A stretch of 64,000 bases of DNA, taken from contig NZ_JBELZM010000009.1 in assembly GCF_040273735.1 (NCBI RefSeq), forward strand, positions 1 through 64,000. Direction: 5' to 3'. The notes under the pieces were generated by a model, which was not told where the DNA came from, ran no database searches, and was given only the letters and a program-made list of their open reading frames with translations. The position numbers and the translations under genes are program-made. This document shows, one piece after another, positions 7,309 to 17,766 of this stretch (position 1 is its first letter; the number at the start of each line of letters is the position of its first letter). Source of the DNA: Solibacillus sp040273735. Its GTDB lineage: Bacteria; Bacillota; Bacilli; Bacillales_A; Planococcaceae.

Positions 7309-8211
7309 TTAAGCAAATCGGTTTGCTAAAGTCCCGATTCCTTCAATTGCAATTTTCACTTCATCGCCTGCTTTCAAGAATTTCGGCGGGTTCATCCCTT
7401 TTCCGACTCCGGCCGGCGTACCTGTTAAAATTACATCGCCCGGCTCTAATGTTACATATTTTGAAACTGTCTCAATAATTTCGGAAACAGAGAACAACAT
7501 ATCTTTCGTCGATCCATTTTGGCGTACTTCACCATTTACTTTCGTCACAATTGATAATGTGTGCGGATCAGGAATTTCATCTTTCGTTACTAAATACGGC
7601 CCCATTGGACAGCTGCCTTCCAAACTTTTACCTAAGAAGAACTGTTTATGCTTCTCCTGTGCATCACGGGCTGTAAGATCATTGGCAATTGTATAACCGA
7701 ACACATAGTCAAATGCCATTGCTTTCGGAACGTTTTTTCCGCGCTTGCCGATTACGACAGCTAACTCCCCTTCATAATCAAGGGAATCCGTCACATCTGC
7801 ATGCACAGGTAATGTCGATTCATCAGGGGCAATTGCAGTTGGTGATTTTGTGAAAACAACGATATGTTCCGGAGCCTTTTCTGCCCCCATTTCGCGGGCA
7901 TGATCACTGTAATTTTTACCAACACATAAAATATTTTTCGGTGTACGAGGAACTGGCGACAGCCACTCAATATCAGAATAAGCCAGTTTAAACTGGGCTC
8001 CCTCTTCATGATTTTGAGCTGCTTCTACTAATTTACGAACCTGCTCAACAAATTCGTAGCCATGTGCAATCCCGTCAATAATTGTTTTCGGAAAGTCTTT
8101 TAGTACATTAAGTTGGTTTTGGATTTCGATTACATCCCAAACTGCCTCTTCTTTTTTTACTTTTGGGCCAAACTTTACTTGTTCGTTTACTTTAAAAGAT
8201 AACAATTTCAT
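7309..8211 (-). CDS. yisK: Fumarylacetoacetate hydrolase family protein YisK
   Basis: A 300-residue FAH-superfamily enzyme. The catalytic core shows GKNYSDHA, the metal ligands in DYEGELAVVIGK, TIANDLTARDAQ and the C-terminal LTGTPAGVG. B. subtilis YisK has been described as an oxaloacetate decarboxylase; that activity here is inferred. The start is placed at ATG 8211, because the in-frame GTG at 8223 overlaps the ribosome-binding site AAGGAG. A single-gene transcript is likely, since a terminator follows. Confidence 0.88.
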   Translation of the reverse strand: MKLLSFKVNEQVKFGPKVKKEEAVWDVIEIQNQLNVLKDFPKTIIDGIAHGYEFVEQVRKLVEAAQNHEEGAQFKLAYSDIEWLSPVPRTPKNILCVGKNYSDHAREMGAEKAPEHIVVFTKSPTAIAPDESTLPVHADVTDSLDYEGELAVVIGKRGKNVPKAMAFDYVFGYTIANDLTARDAQEKHKQFFLGKSLEGSCPMGPYLVTKDEIPDPHTLSIVTKVNGEVRQNGSTKDMLFSVSEIIETVSKYVTLEPGDVILTGTPAGVGKGMNPPKFLKAGDEVKIAIEGIGTLANRFA

Positions 8212-8350
8212 AACGTGGAGCACTCCTTCTGTTTTTTTACATCATACATTAAAATATAAACAATTGCCTTACTTTTCTGACAAAAAGGGCCTTAATACGT
8301 AAAACTAAGCGTTCGGTGCATAAAATTTTATACAATACCACATTCTTAGT

Positions 8351-9529
8351 TCACGTTTTACGTTCTGCAGGTTTACCGTAAGTAAATCTTTTCAGTAATG
8401 CTTCAATCGGTCCTTGTTTGTATTTTGAGAAATAGATTTCCGCAAATAGTACTTGGATAACGAAAATTCCTACCGCCAAATAAATCCCCATCTGCACATC
8501 CACTTTTCCGTATAAACCGAACCCCCAATTGTAGAACAGTACCGTACAAATAACTGACTGCATCAGGTAAAGCGTGAGAGACATACGGCCAGCCTTTGCA
8601 ATCGGCGTCAGCAGTTTTACTATGACCGGTAATTGTGTCAGCAATGTTATAGCTGCCATATAGCCAATCGCAAGCAGCGGTCCGCCGATATAAACTTGCA
8701 AGTATTCATTGCCCAATGTTTGGTCACCGAATATCGGCAAACTCTTCAAATAAAGTCCGCAGCCAATACCAGCAACAGCCAAAATGATCCAAACAATGAT
8801 TTTTTCTTTTGCCTGCTCGATTATACGCCATTTTGCAAGTGCCGCGCCAAACAGCATATAAGGTAATATTGTAAATAAAGACGAAATCCACATCATGACA
8901 CTCATCTGAATCGATAAATCATCAAGACGCTGCATAAATGCATCCGTCCAGTTCCCGATACCATATGCTGTTAAGGCACTTTGAATTGCTTCAATATCGA
9001 CAGAGAAACTATCCATTGATGCCGTAAAAAAACCTGCTGCGACATATAAACTTAAATTAAAACCGTGATACAGAGCATTCACCGCAACCGCCACCATCAG
9101 AAGCCATTTTGCCTTAATACGAATTAGCGCGATTAAAAATACTCCGCAAAATGCGTACGTGGCCAAAATATCGCCCCACCAGATGACAATCGCATGAAAC
9201 ATCCCAATGCAAAATAATAAAATTAGACGCTTCGGCGCAAACCGGTAAAAATCTGCGCCCGTCTCACTTGCTTTTACATATTGCATTGCTAATCCATACC
9301 CGAACAGCATAGAAAATAACGGATAAAAGCTGCTTTGTACATAAATATCCAAAAGCTGTTGGAGTATTATATCCTGAACTTCATTAAACCAGCTGCTCAA
9401 ATCCGCTATATGCGGCATCGGTAAATAAAACCCAAACATATTAACTAATAAAATGCCGAGTAAACTTACCCCGCGCAATATATCGAGTGTTGCAACACGC
9501 TCGTTCGTACCTACTGGGCGAAAATCCAC
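8351..9529 (-). CDS. DUF418 family multipass membrane protein
   Basis: About 392 residues with some 10 predicted membrane helices. The N-terminal motif ATLDILRGVSLLGILLVNM is the signature of the DUF418 (YeiB-like) family, and GRMSLTLYLMQS lies in the C-terminal DUF418 domain. Function is unknown; transport or cell-surface roles are only suggestions for the family. The start is GTG 9529, since AGGGGG lies 7 nt upstream and overlaps the addA stop. TTG 9535 would be too close to that site. The gene is therefore probably translated as the last member of the addB-addA transcript. Confidence 0.87.
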   Translation of the reverse strand: MDFRPVGTNERVATLDILRGVSLLGILLVNMFGFYLPMPHIADLSSWFNEVQDIILQQLLDIYVQSSFYPLFSMLFGYGLAMQYVKASETGADFYRFAPKRLILLFCIGMFHAIVIWWGDILATYAFCGVFLIALIRIKAKWLLMVAVAVNALYHGFNLSLYVAAGFFTASMDSFSVDIEAIQSALTAYGIGNWTDAFMQRLDDLSIQMSVMMWISSLFTILPYMLFGAALAKWRIIEQAKEKIIVWIILAVAGIGCGLYLKSLPIFGDQTLGNEYLQVYIGGPLLAIGYMAAITLLTQLPVIVKLLTPIAKAGRMSLTLYLMQSVICTVLFYNWGFGLYGKVDVQMGIYLAVGIFVIQVLFAEIYFSKYKQGPIEALLKRFTYGKPAERKT

Positions 9530-9540
9530 CGTCAATCCCC

Positions 9541-12500
9541 CTAATCTATTTTCACTTCTTGTCCAATACTGTATAAATATAAAATGCGTTCGTTTATTTG
9601 AATACGCTTAATTGATTGGACAGCATGCTGATAATAGTTTAATTGAATTTGGTACGACTTTGTCATTTTTTGTTTAATTTTCTCTAAATCGCCTAATAAA
9701 TACTGTTCGATATAGTCGGTTTTATAATCGAGAAGCACCCAGTTTCCATGTTCATCTTCAAAAATGCAGTCGATGACACCCTGTACTATTTGGGCATCCC
9801 CTTCCTGATCTTTCAAACTAAGTGTAAATGGTTCTTCTCTTAGTACTTGCGTTGCTTTTTTAAAACGCTCTCCGACTTCCGTTTGGAAAAAGGCAAATAC
9901 TTTTTCCGCTGAAACTGCATCCGCTTCAATTTGCTGCAGCAGTTTACGATTTACAAGCGATTGGATATAACTTTCCGTCTCTTCAATCGATGTAAAGCCT
10001 TGCTGCGGGATATGCTGCATCACGGCATGGACAGCTGTACCGACTTCGGTTGCCGAAAGCTTCCGTTCTTTTTTCCCTTTTAGCATAAAGCTCGGTACAT
10101 CGGTTTTTACGTAGCGCTTCGCTTCCATATTATAAAGCTGCTCTTCTTCCATCCGCTGCAAACTTTCGAGACGCTTTTGCTCTGATACCGACGTTTTTGA
10201 TTTCTTCGTAACCGCATTTGCATATGGATACGGTGTCGTGAAACGTTTCATCAGCAGCTGAACCAAATCTTCATTCACTGCCTGTTCAACCACTTCATGC
10301 TCCACCGTTTCCGCTTCATTGGCAAGCAAGTAGTCACGGTTTGGAATGATGCGGACCGTCCATTTCTCTGTTGTGGCCGCTTCTTTCGAATAGCCGTAAT
10401 TGGCAAACAGGAAATCATTATGACGTGCAACAGCCGGACCGACCCAGCTTAAATAGCTGTTCGCTTTCGAACGAATGTATGCAGGGAGCACCGTATCCTC
10501 CAGTTCCTGATAAAATGCCCATTCTTCCTTCTGCTTTTCCCAATCTTTAATCGATCCTACTAAAATGAGGCGCTCTTTTGCACGGGTCATCGCCACATAT
10601 AAAACGCGCATTTCTTCTGCCTTCATTTTCGCAAGCTTTTTCTCCTTCACATATAAATGCGGTAAGGATGTCGAAATGATATTTAGATCCGGATTCACTG
10701 ATTTAATCGCCAAACCGAAATCCTGATCGAAAATATAGCGGCTGCCTAAGTCTTTCGTATTGAATGTACGGCTCATCCCCGCTACAAATACGACCGGATA
10801 TTCTAATCCTTTTGATTTATGGATTGTGAGCAATGTGACGACATCGTCCGCTTCACTCGTCGATTTCGCAATCCCTAAATCATCTCCACGTGAACTCATC
10901 CGGTCGATAAATCGCAGGAAGCGGAATAATCCGCGGAATGATGATTTTTCATAGCTTAATGCACGGTCATGCAGTGCCCGTAAGTTCGCCTGGCGCTGCT
11001 TGCCGTTCGCCATCGCTCCGACCATTTCGTAGTAATTCGTATCTAAATACACTTGCCATACTAAATCGGCCAATGCCCCGTGACGGGAGAACTGGCGCCA
11101 TTTCTGATGCATTGTAAAGAACTTATCGAGCTTAGCCTCTGTTTCAATTGGCATGTCACCCGCTGCTTCTTCTTTATACTGCTTTAATGCCTCATAAAAA
11201 GGTACTTTCCCGTTAATTAAACGGATTTTTGCCAGTTCGTTTTCCGTTAACCCGATAAATGGCGCACGCAGTACAGAAGCGAGCGGAATATCCTGATACG
11301 GATTGTCGATGACCTTTAATGTGTTGATCATAATCATCACTTCAAGCGATTCAAAATAGCCGCCATCCGTTTCGGCGTAGAGCGGCAGGCCGGCCAATTT
11401 GAATTCCTCTGCAAACGTCGTATACCATGTGCGGGAACGCATCAATACGACAATATCGCGGTAGCTGACAGGACGCATTGATTTCGTTTTCGGATTGTAC
11501 ACTTGTCCACCATGATCGACTAAATCACGGATGCGCTGAATAATGTAACGTGCTTCCTGCTGTGCCGAGCTGATACTCTCTTCGTCGGAACCATCTTCGC
11601 TTCCTGGAATAATTTGCGCTTTTGAATCACCTTCCAGTAATACTAATTCAATCGGTACTTGCTGCTCATCATAGCTCGCCCCGAATTTAAGTTTTGCCTG
11701 TTCATCGTACGCAATTTCGCCGACTTCTTCGTCCATTATTTGCTCAAATACATAGTTCGTACCTTCCAGCACTTCCGAACGGCTGCGGAAATTGGCATTC
11801 AGGTCAATTTTCATTCCTGTGCCGGACGGGTCTTCTTCAAAGCGTTTATATTTATCTAGGAAAAGGCGCGGTTCTGCTAGTCGGAATGCGTAGATGCTCT
11901 GTTTCACATCGCCGACCATAAACATATTTCCGTCCTGCTCACCGCCGTTTTTCACAAGCTGCAAAATTGTTTCCTGCAGGAAATTGACATCCTGATACTC
12001 ATCGACAAGCACTTCTTTGAAACGCTTCTTGAAATTCAATGCCACATCGGATGGCTGGGGTGGATTTGTTGTACTTTCTTCATCTGTCAAAATTTCCAAT
12101 GCATAATGCTCCAAATCCGAAAAATCAAGCAGGCCTCGTTCTTGCTTCGCCTTTTTAAACGCTTCACTGTATTCAATCGTCAGTTTAACGAGCGTTTCCA
12201 AAATAGGCTTCGTCGCCGCCATCTCCTGAACATACAACTTTGGATGACGCGCAAAGAATGTATCCTTTAAATCCGTCAGCATTTCTTTTGCCGTATCGCG
12301 ATGATTTTTCGCTACCGCATAATATTGCTTATCTTCCTCGGTATCCTTTTTCGTCAACGGCTTGATACGTCCGAACTCAATAGCAGGAATCAGATCATAA
12401 GCCTGTTCCCATGAGCCTTCCTCCATCGCTTCAAGTACATGCTTAACCCCGGTATATTCTGCTTCAAACAATGGCTTGTTTTTCTCTAAAGCAGGTGTAA

Positions 12501-13260
12501 CAGACACAATTTGCAAGCCTTTTTCTAGACGAGTGGCAATTTCTTTCAGGCTTCCGATAATAAAAGGTCGGACTTCCTGCGCAATGACCAGTTCATCGAT
12601 CGGACTTTCCGGGTCAATATCGTATTTCTCCGGCAATGCACGCAGCCATTCATACGGGTTTGGCTGTACACGCGACACTTTATACATTTCCTGCAGCAAC
12701 AATTCAATCGCCTGATCACTGCGGTCAGATGCAAAGCTGTCGACTAATGTGTAAAGCTCCTCTTTCGTAAATAAAGTTTCCATATCGCCCCGGTATGCCT
12801 TTTCAAGCACATCCATCAGCACATCATCCTGCAATAACGAAGCTTCCTCTGTACTTGCCAGACGGAAACCAGGGTCCAGATCAATCGTGTATGCATACTC
12901 ACGGCAAATCGATAAACAGAATGAATGCAGCGTTGAAATTTGCGCTTTGTTCAATAAACTTAATTGACGGCGCAGAAAATGATTGCTCGGATTTTGGGCA
13001 AGTTCCTTTTCAAGCGCTTCTGCCATACGGTTTCGCATTTCCGCAGCCGAGGCATTTGTAAACGTTACGACGAGCAGCTCATCCACATCAATGCGCTTGT
13101 CTTCAGGCGCTAAAATCTTTTGGATAAGTCGCTCGATCAATACCGCCGTTTTTCCTGAACCGGCCGCTGCCGACACTAATATGTCATGACCGGATGCGTA
13201 GATGGCTTTCCACTGAACATCTGTCCATTGAACATCACTCGGCTTCGCTGGAATTGTCAT
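9541..13260 (-). CDS. addA: AddA, helicase/nuclease subunit of the AddAB recombination complex
   Basis: A UvrD-like helicase fused to a RecB-type nuclease. With AddB it resects double-strand breaks for RecA loading. About 1239 residues. The Q-motif region and Walker A AAAGSGKT (31-38) are at the N-terminus. Further helicase motifs follow, including VDEYQDVN, VGDVKQSIYAFR, LTIHKSKGLEYPVV and RVLYVAMTRAKE. The nuclease motif GVIDCIFEDEHG...LLDYKTD lies near the C-terminus. ATG 13260 is chosen over an ORF extension of 72 codons, because that extension overlaps addB and because AAGGTGG lies just upstream. It overlaps the addB end by 26 bp, so translation is probably coupled. Confidence 0.96.
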   Translation of the reverse strand: MTIPAKPSDVQWTDVQWKAIYASGHDILVSAAAGSGKTAVLIERLIQKILAPEDKRIDVDELLVVTFTNASAAEMRNRMAEALEKELAQNPSNHFLRRQLSLLNKAQISTLHSFCLSICREYAYTIDLDPGFRLASTEEASLLQDDVLMDVLEKAYRGDMETLFTKEELYTLVDSFASDRSDQAIELLLQEMYKVSRVQPNPYEWLRALPEKYDIDPESPIDELVIAQEVRPFIIGSLKEIATRLEKGLQIVSVTPALEKNKPLFEAEYTGVKHVLEAMEEGSWEQAYDLIPAIEFGRIKPLTKKDTEEDKQYYAVAKNHRDTAKEMLTDLKDTFFARHPKLYVQEMAATKPILETLVKLTIEYSEAFKKAKQERGLLDFSDLEHYALEILTDEESTTNPPQPSDVALNFKKRFKEVLVDEYQDVNFLQETILQLVKNGGEQDGNMFMVGDVKQSIYAFRLAEPRLFLDKYKRFEEDPSGTGMKIDLNANFRSRSEVLEGTNYVFEQIMDEEVGEIAYDEQAKLKFGASYDEQQVPIELVLLEGDSKAQIIPGSEDGSDEESISSAQQEARYIIQRIRDLVDHGGQVYNPKTKSMRPVSYRDIVVLMRSRTWYTTFAEEFKLAGLPLYAETDGGYFESLEVMIMINTLKVIDNPYQDIPLASVLRAPFIGLTENELAKIRLINGKVPFYEALKQYKEEAAGDMPIETEAKLDKFFTMHQKWRQFSRHGALADLVWQVYLDTNYYEMVGAMANGKQRQANLRALHDRALSYEKSSFRGLFRFLRFIDRMSSRGDDLGIAKSTSEADDVVTLLTIHKSKGLEYPVVFVAGMSRTFNTKDLGSRYIFDQDFGLAIKSVNPDLNIISTSLPHLYVKEKKLAKMKAEEMRVLYVAMTRAKERLILVGSIKDWEKQKEEWAFYQELEDTVLPAYIRSKANSYLSWVGPAVARHNDFLFANYGYSKEAATTEKWTVRIIPNRDYLLANEAETVEHEVVEQAVNEDLVQLLMKRFTTPYPYANAVTKKSKTSVSEQKRLESLQRMEEEQLYNMEAKRYVKTDVPSFMLKGKKERKLSATEVGTAVHAVMQHIPQQGFTSIEETESYIQSLVNRKLLQQIEADAVSAEKVFAFFQTEVGERFKKATQVLREEPFTLSLKDQEGDAQIVQGVIDCIFEDEHGNWVLLDYKTDYIEQYLLGDLEKIKQKMTKSYQIQLNYYQHAVQSIKRIQINERILYLYSIGQEVKID

Positions 13261-16200
13261 CTGCACATACCACCTTTTTAATATTTTCAAATACTTCCTG
13301 TTCAGGCTGTTTCTTGATTTCGTTGAAGCTGTTGCCTGTTTCCGACTGGTCGAACTGGCAAACCGACTTAAAACTGCAATACGTGCAAGCCTTTTGATTG
13401 CCCAAGCTGTACGGTTTAATTTCCGTATTTCCGCGGTAAATTTCATTGCCCGCCTGACGGAATTTATAATGCACAAATTCCTGCAAGTTTTCCATCTGCT
13501 CCTGTTCGATCACTTTTGAGGAACGGCTGTTAAATTCCGGATTCTCTCCGCTTTTAAACGCCGCTGGTACAATAATTGATGTCTTACTCGGCTCAAGTGA
13601 CTTGTCCATTAGTTGTGCCACTTCCACATCTTTTACCATATAGCCGCTTAACTTGAACTTCTCCTGACGAAGATTTTCAACGCGATCATACTGCTCATAA
13701 TCCTCTGTCGGAATTAGAGGATTGTGTACATGCAGGTAGAACATCCCGGCCGCCTGGACAATGATATTCTCCAGCTCTGATAAATCCTGAATGAATTTTC
13801 CTTCACGTGCAATAATCGGGATATTTTTCATCGCTACATCTAAATACGTCAACAGCTGCAGCGAGATTCCATTATATACTTCGGTAAAATCAAGCTTGCG
13901 GCCGCTTGATTTATAATCAATAACACGCAAATACAGATTTTCCGCATCTTTATATGCATCAATACGGTCGATTTGCCCGCGCACATACATTTTCCGGTTA
14001 TGTTCCAGATCGATTTTCAGTGCTTCCAGCGGATTGCGGTCATCCTGTTCTGTATTTTTGTCGTCGCGCTTCCCAAACGGCTTTTCATGGGCAATTGCTT
14101 TAAACTTGGACAGCTCACTTTGATTGATGAGTGCATAAATTGTACGTGCCACGATTTTCACAAGTTTCGTTTTAATATATTCAAAGCGGTGACTGCTTTT
14201 TAAAATACTGTACGAGAAATAATCCGCCAGTTTTGAAATGGTTTCATTCGCCTTTTTATAGCAAGCTACATATGTCGTAAGAGGGATCGATGGCTCTTTC
14301 TCGGATAAAATTGTCCGGATTGCCTCATGGAAAAGATCGCCCATCGCGAATGTTTCCAGCTTGAATTCCGTACGCTCCTGCAGTTTCAGCCCATAGGATG
14401 CAAAATGTGAATACGGACAGCTGTAAAAGCGTTCAATACGCGATACACTTGCCAAAAAGTCTTCCCCATACAATGCTGTTGCTATGTCTTCAGTTAGCGG
14501 TTCAGCTTCATTCGTCGTATACAAAGGTTTTTCCACGACATTCAGTACATCTTTCCAGCGATGTTCCCGTTCATAAAATGCTTTTAACGCCGCCCATTCT
14601 TCGGTAAGCGGACGTCGCTCGTGCTGTGCCTGCTTCAGCTGGGTCATTAAGAAGCCGATTGCCGGTGACGGATGCTGTATATAATTAAGCACATTGTCTT
14701 TTTGAAGTTCGTCAAGCGGGTCCATTGCAATTTGCCTATGCGGCAGTGTACGAACTGTTTTTTCCTCTGGCGTGCCTCGATTTCCGATAATTTCGAACAT
14801 GCTGTGCAGGCGGTTAATATAAAGCGATGGAAGCTTGCTTTTACTTTCCTCATCTGCATCTGCATACGTAATATATAAATAGTGTGTCGATGAAGAAATC
14901 GCACGGTAAAACAGGAAGCTTTCCTGCAGAAGTCTGCTTTTTATACCCGGTGCGAGTTCTACATCGATTTTCTCAAATGTTTCACGTTCGTCATCAGACA
15001 GCAGTCCTCCCGCTTCCATACGCATCGGGTATACCCCGTCATTAACACCGATTACGAAAATTGCCTTTTTATTGTCAAAACGGGCAAACTCGACAGTTGA
15101 AACGGTCACTTCATCCAATGTCGGCGGCACACTTGCAAATTCAAGTGTTTCAAAACCTTCATCCAAAATTTGTGCTACTTCTTCCAACGGCATAACTTTA
15201 TCGCCGAACATAAGGTCAAACTGCTCCAAAATATGAATCCAGCCATTCCAAGCCTGTTCATGCTCCAGGGACTGATGAAGTGAATCGGTCTGCTCTTCCT
15301 GCTCCTGCATTTTTAGCAGCTTCTTATAAATATCAAGATGCTCCATAAACTCATACAGTGCCACTACAATTTCACGGCCTGTCTTTTTGCCTTTCAACCG
15401 GTTCTGCAATGCCAGTACCGGCTCCCTGATTAAGTCTCGTACTGATTTCAAAAGTTGCTCATGCTCCAGCTCATCTTCTGTCTGAACCGCATTTACTTTT
15501 TCCAGTGATTTAAAACGGCGATAATGCCATACTTCATCTTTCATCCAGCGGTCATGGACAATTCCTTTTGCGATGACGAAGTTTTCCATAATATCCGCTC
15601 TGTCCCGCATTGCGACTAAATTAGCTCCATAAGGGAAAAACAGATCGGTTTTAATGCTTCTGAAAACCGGCTCATATTTCCAGTTTGTCGTAATAATCTC
15701 CAGTACGGATCGACTGAATTCGATAAGCGGGTGATAAAGCATCGACCGCTTCTCATTTGAGAAGAACGGAATTTCGTATTGGGTAAAGGTCGTTCCGATA
15801 ATTGCATCATATACATCTGCCTGGCGGTACATTATCCCGATATCTTTATAACGAAGCCCCTTTTCCAGTACAAGCTGTTTAATTTCCTGGGCAATACCTT
15901 GCACTTCTGCGCGCGGGTTTACACCTTCCAATATTTTCGTATGTCCCGTTGATTCGACTGGTGTATCCGTAATTTTGTCGAAGCAATGTTCAATATGCAG
16001 CAAGTCCCGATTTGTCGCACGGTAGTTTACTTCTAAATGAACTCGCGGCTCCTCTTCAATATCAATTCCTCGTTCGAATCGTAATTTCTGCAGCTCATTC
16101 TTTATTTTATCGTAAGTCATCGCAGCTCTGTAAAACACGGAGCCTTCCAGTAAATCCATTTGCGGGTCTTCCATCGGTAGTACAATTGTTACACGTTTTG

Positions 16201-16876
16201 CATAAATAAGAAGCTCTTTTAAAATGGCAAATTCCTGTCCATTAAATGAAACAAATCCATCCAAATATATGTGGGTATCTCGCAAGCTTTCCATTTTCGG
16301 AATACGTTCAATTAACAGCGGGAAATAGCCAGCTCCATCAATATATTCGATCCCGATGCGCTCATGCAGCTGCTTTAAAATAATGTTCAGATCATGCAAT
16401 TTATGAAGCAGTACTTCACTTGCACCGTTTAATTTTAATGATTCAATCAGCGGGTCAATTGTTTCCACATCGATATGATATTGACTGAATTCTTTTAAAA
16501 TCTGCTCGACTTCTTTCGTAAAACCGGGTTTACCTGCCGCTCGTCTAAATAGCAGGAACTCTTCCTGATGTTCTTCCAAAATACGTCGTAACAGCATGCG
16601 GTACCCTGTGCCGTCAATGCGTTCGTGGGCAATACCGCCTTCATTTTGCAGCACAAACCAGGCCAGCCGTTTGAATGTCATAACCTGTGCACGCATCATT
16701 CCTTCAATGTCATAATTCGTCGTCAGCTCATATTCCGTTGTAAACGACATTTGGTCAGGAACTAATATAAAAATTGGATGTCCAAATATATTTGTTTTTA
16801 AGTCATCGACAATCTCACGGTGAATCAACGTTGTTTTCCCCGTGCCTGCCCGTCCTGTTATAACTCGTAACGTCAC
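13235..16876 (-). CDS. addB: AddB, nuclease/Fe-S subunit of the AddAB complex
   Basis: The partner of AddA, about 1213 residues. It has an N-terminal Walker A GRAGTGKT, an inactive helicase-like middle, and a C-terminal nuclease domain with the VIDYKSSGRKLD motif. The four Cys of the Fe-S cluster are visible: one in RFYSCPYSHF and three in CTYCSFKSVC at the C-terminus. The start is GTG 16876, with AGGTGG 5 nt upstream. The in-frame GTG 16885 overlaps that site. It is the first gene of the addB-addA-DUF418 run, and its terminator-side neighbour is the TVP38 gene. Confidence 0.96.
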   Translation of the reverse strand: MTLRVITGRAGTGKTTLIHREIVDDLKTNIFGHPIFILVPDQMSFTTEYELTTNYDIEGMMRAQVMTFKRLAWFVLQNEGGIAHERIDGTGYRMLLRRILEEHQEEFLLFRRAAGKPGFTKEVEQILKEFSQYHIDVETIDPLIESLKLNGASEVLLHKLHDLNIILKQLHERIGIEYIDGAGYFPLLIERIPKMESLRDTHIYLDGFVSFNGQEFAILKELLIYAKRVTIVLPMEDPQMDLLEGSVFYRAAMTYDKIKNELQKLRFERGIDIEEEPRVHLEVNYRATNRDLLHIEHCFDKITDTPVESTGHTKILEGVNPRAEVQGIAQEIKQLVLEKGLRYKDIGIMYRQADVYDAIIGTTFTQYEIPFFSNEKRSMLYHPLIEFSRSVLEIITTNWKYEPVFRSIKTDLFFPYGANLVAMRDRADIMENFVIAKGIVHDRWMKDEVWHYRRFKSLEKVNAVQTEDELEHEQLLKSVRDLIREPVLALQNRLKGKKTGREIVVALYEFMEHLDIYKKLLKMQEQEEQTDSLHQSLEHEQAWNGWIHILEQFDLMFGDKVMPLEEVAQILDEGFETLEFASVPPTLDEVTVSTVEFARFDNKKAIFVIGVNDGVYPMRMEAGGLLSDDERETFEKIDVELAPGIKSRLLQESFLFYRAISSSTHYLYITYADADEESKSKLPSLYINRLHSMFEIIGNRGTPEEKTVRTLPHRQIAMDPLDELQKDNVLNYIQHPSPAIGFLMTQLKQAQHERRPLTEEWAALKAFYEREHRWKDVLNVVEKPLYTTNEAEPLTEDIATALYGEDFLASVSRIERFYSCPYSHFASYGLKLQERTEFKLETFAMGDLFHEAIRTILSEKEPSIPLTTYVACYKKANETISKLADYFSYSILKSSHRFEYIKTKLVKIVARTIYALINQSELSKFKAIAHEKPFGKRDDKNTEQDDRNPLEALKIDLEHNRKMYVRGQIDRIDAYKDAENLYLRVIDYKSSGRKLDFTEVYNGISLQLLTYLDVAMKNIPIIAREGKFIQDLSELENIIVQAAGMFYLHVHNPLIPTEDYEQYDRVENLRQEKFKLSGYMVKDVEVAQLMDKSLEPSKTSIIVPAAFKSGENPEFNSRSSKVIEQEQMENLQEFVHYKFRQAGNEIYRGNTEIKPYSLGNQKACTYCSFKSVCQFDQSETGNSFNEIKKQPEQEVFENIKKVVCADDNSSEAE

Positions 16877-16949
16877 AATTCCCACCTCACTTATATATCT
16901 TCCTTCTATTATAATATAAGAATACTTGTTCGTGCATTAATTGCAATCA

Positions 16950-16998
16950 TACAAAAAAGCCCTGTCTTTTCACTATTTGTAAAAAGCCAAGACTTATA
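16950..16998 (-). terminator. Imperfect terminator downstream of the TVP38-type gene
   Basis: An imperfect stem of about 15 bp, with wobble pairs and two mismatches, is followed on the minus strand by a T run. It is weaker than the other terminators here. Confidence 0.5.
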
Positions 16999-17003
16999 GT
17001 TTT

Positions 17004-17627
17004 TCATTTATGTTTTCGTAACTTCCCGATCTCTCGCAAATCTCTTTCCACACGCTTATTTAAAATATTTTCAATCAATTTGCCGATTCCCCAAATGATT
17101 AAAATAATGACAGCTGAAATAATAAGTTTTGCAGGAGAGGTTAAAATATCACGTAAATCACTGCCTAAATAGCTAATTAAAAAGATTAAAATGGGTTTTG
17201 AAATAAGGAGTGTCAAAAAATAATATTTCTTTTTAATATTGGATAAACCAGCAACCGTATTGACAACGACAACAGGTGTAAACGGCAGACATAGCAGAAC
17301 AAACAGTGGTGTAAATCCTCTAATATCCACCCAGTTAATCAGTTTTTTAACTTGTTTCTGTTCTTTAATCCGGCGGAAGAGACGGTACTTTCCGAACATG
17401 CGAATCATGAGGAAGAACATGTATGATCCTGCTACCGTTCCAAGCCAGGACAGTAAAAATCCCCAAAACAAACCGTATGCTGCGGCGTTGGCAATAATTA
17501 TTACGAACAGCGGCAATATCGGTATAAATGATTCTAAAAATGTTAATAAAATTCCGAAAAACGGGCCTAATAACTTATATTTCTCTACAATTGTTTCTAT
17601 ATTATCGATTGTCAGCCAATCTAACAT
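17004..17627 (-). CDS. TVP38/TMEM64 (VTT domain) membrane protein
   Basis: A 207-residue membrane protein of the TVP38/TMEM64/DedA-like VTT family with five or six hydrophobic segments. The family region is visible: GPFFGILLTFLESFIPILP early, then GSYMFFLMIR, and LLCLPFTPVVVVNTVAGLS, which matches the F.P..P....N..AG.... core. Roles proposed for this superfamily include lipid scrambling, but nothing here shows the substrate. The start is ATG 17627 with GGGGTG 7 nt upstream, and not the TTG at 17633. It lies alone between terminators. Confidence 0.85.
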   Translation of the reverse strand: MLDWLTIDNIETIVEKYKLLGPFFGILLTFLESFIPILPLFVIIIANAAAYGLFWGFLLSWLGTVAGSYMFFLMIRMFGKYRLFRRIKEQKQVKKLINWVDIRGFTPLFVLLCLPFTPVVVVNTVAGLSNIKKKYYFLTLLISKPILIFLISYLGSDLRDILTSPAKLIISAVIILIIWGIGKLIENILNKRVERDLREIGKLRKHK

Positions 17628-17728
17628 AATCAATCACCCCTACCAAAAACGATAAAAATTCCTGAAGTTATACAATGCTGTCTAGTACAATTTAATCTTA
17701 ACATAATTTGTTTATACCCGTTTTAACC

Positions 17729-17762
17729 AAAAAAAAGAACCTCGTATTACCGAGATTCTTTT
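17729..17762 (-). terminator. minJ terminator
   Basis: The stem AAGAACCTCG / CGAGATTCTT (17735-17744 and 17751-17760) is followed on the minus strand by eight T. Confidence 0.8.
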
Positions 17763-17766
17763 GAAA

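Noticed and set aside
13261..13476. N-terminal extension of AddA by 72 residues
   Set aside because: It lies inside addB in another frame, has basic non-conserved sequence, and a clear start with AAGGTGG exists at 13260.
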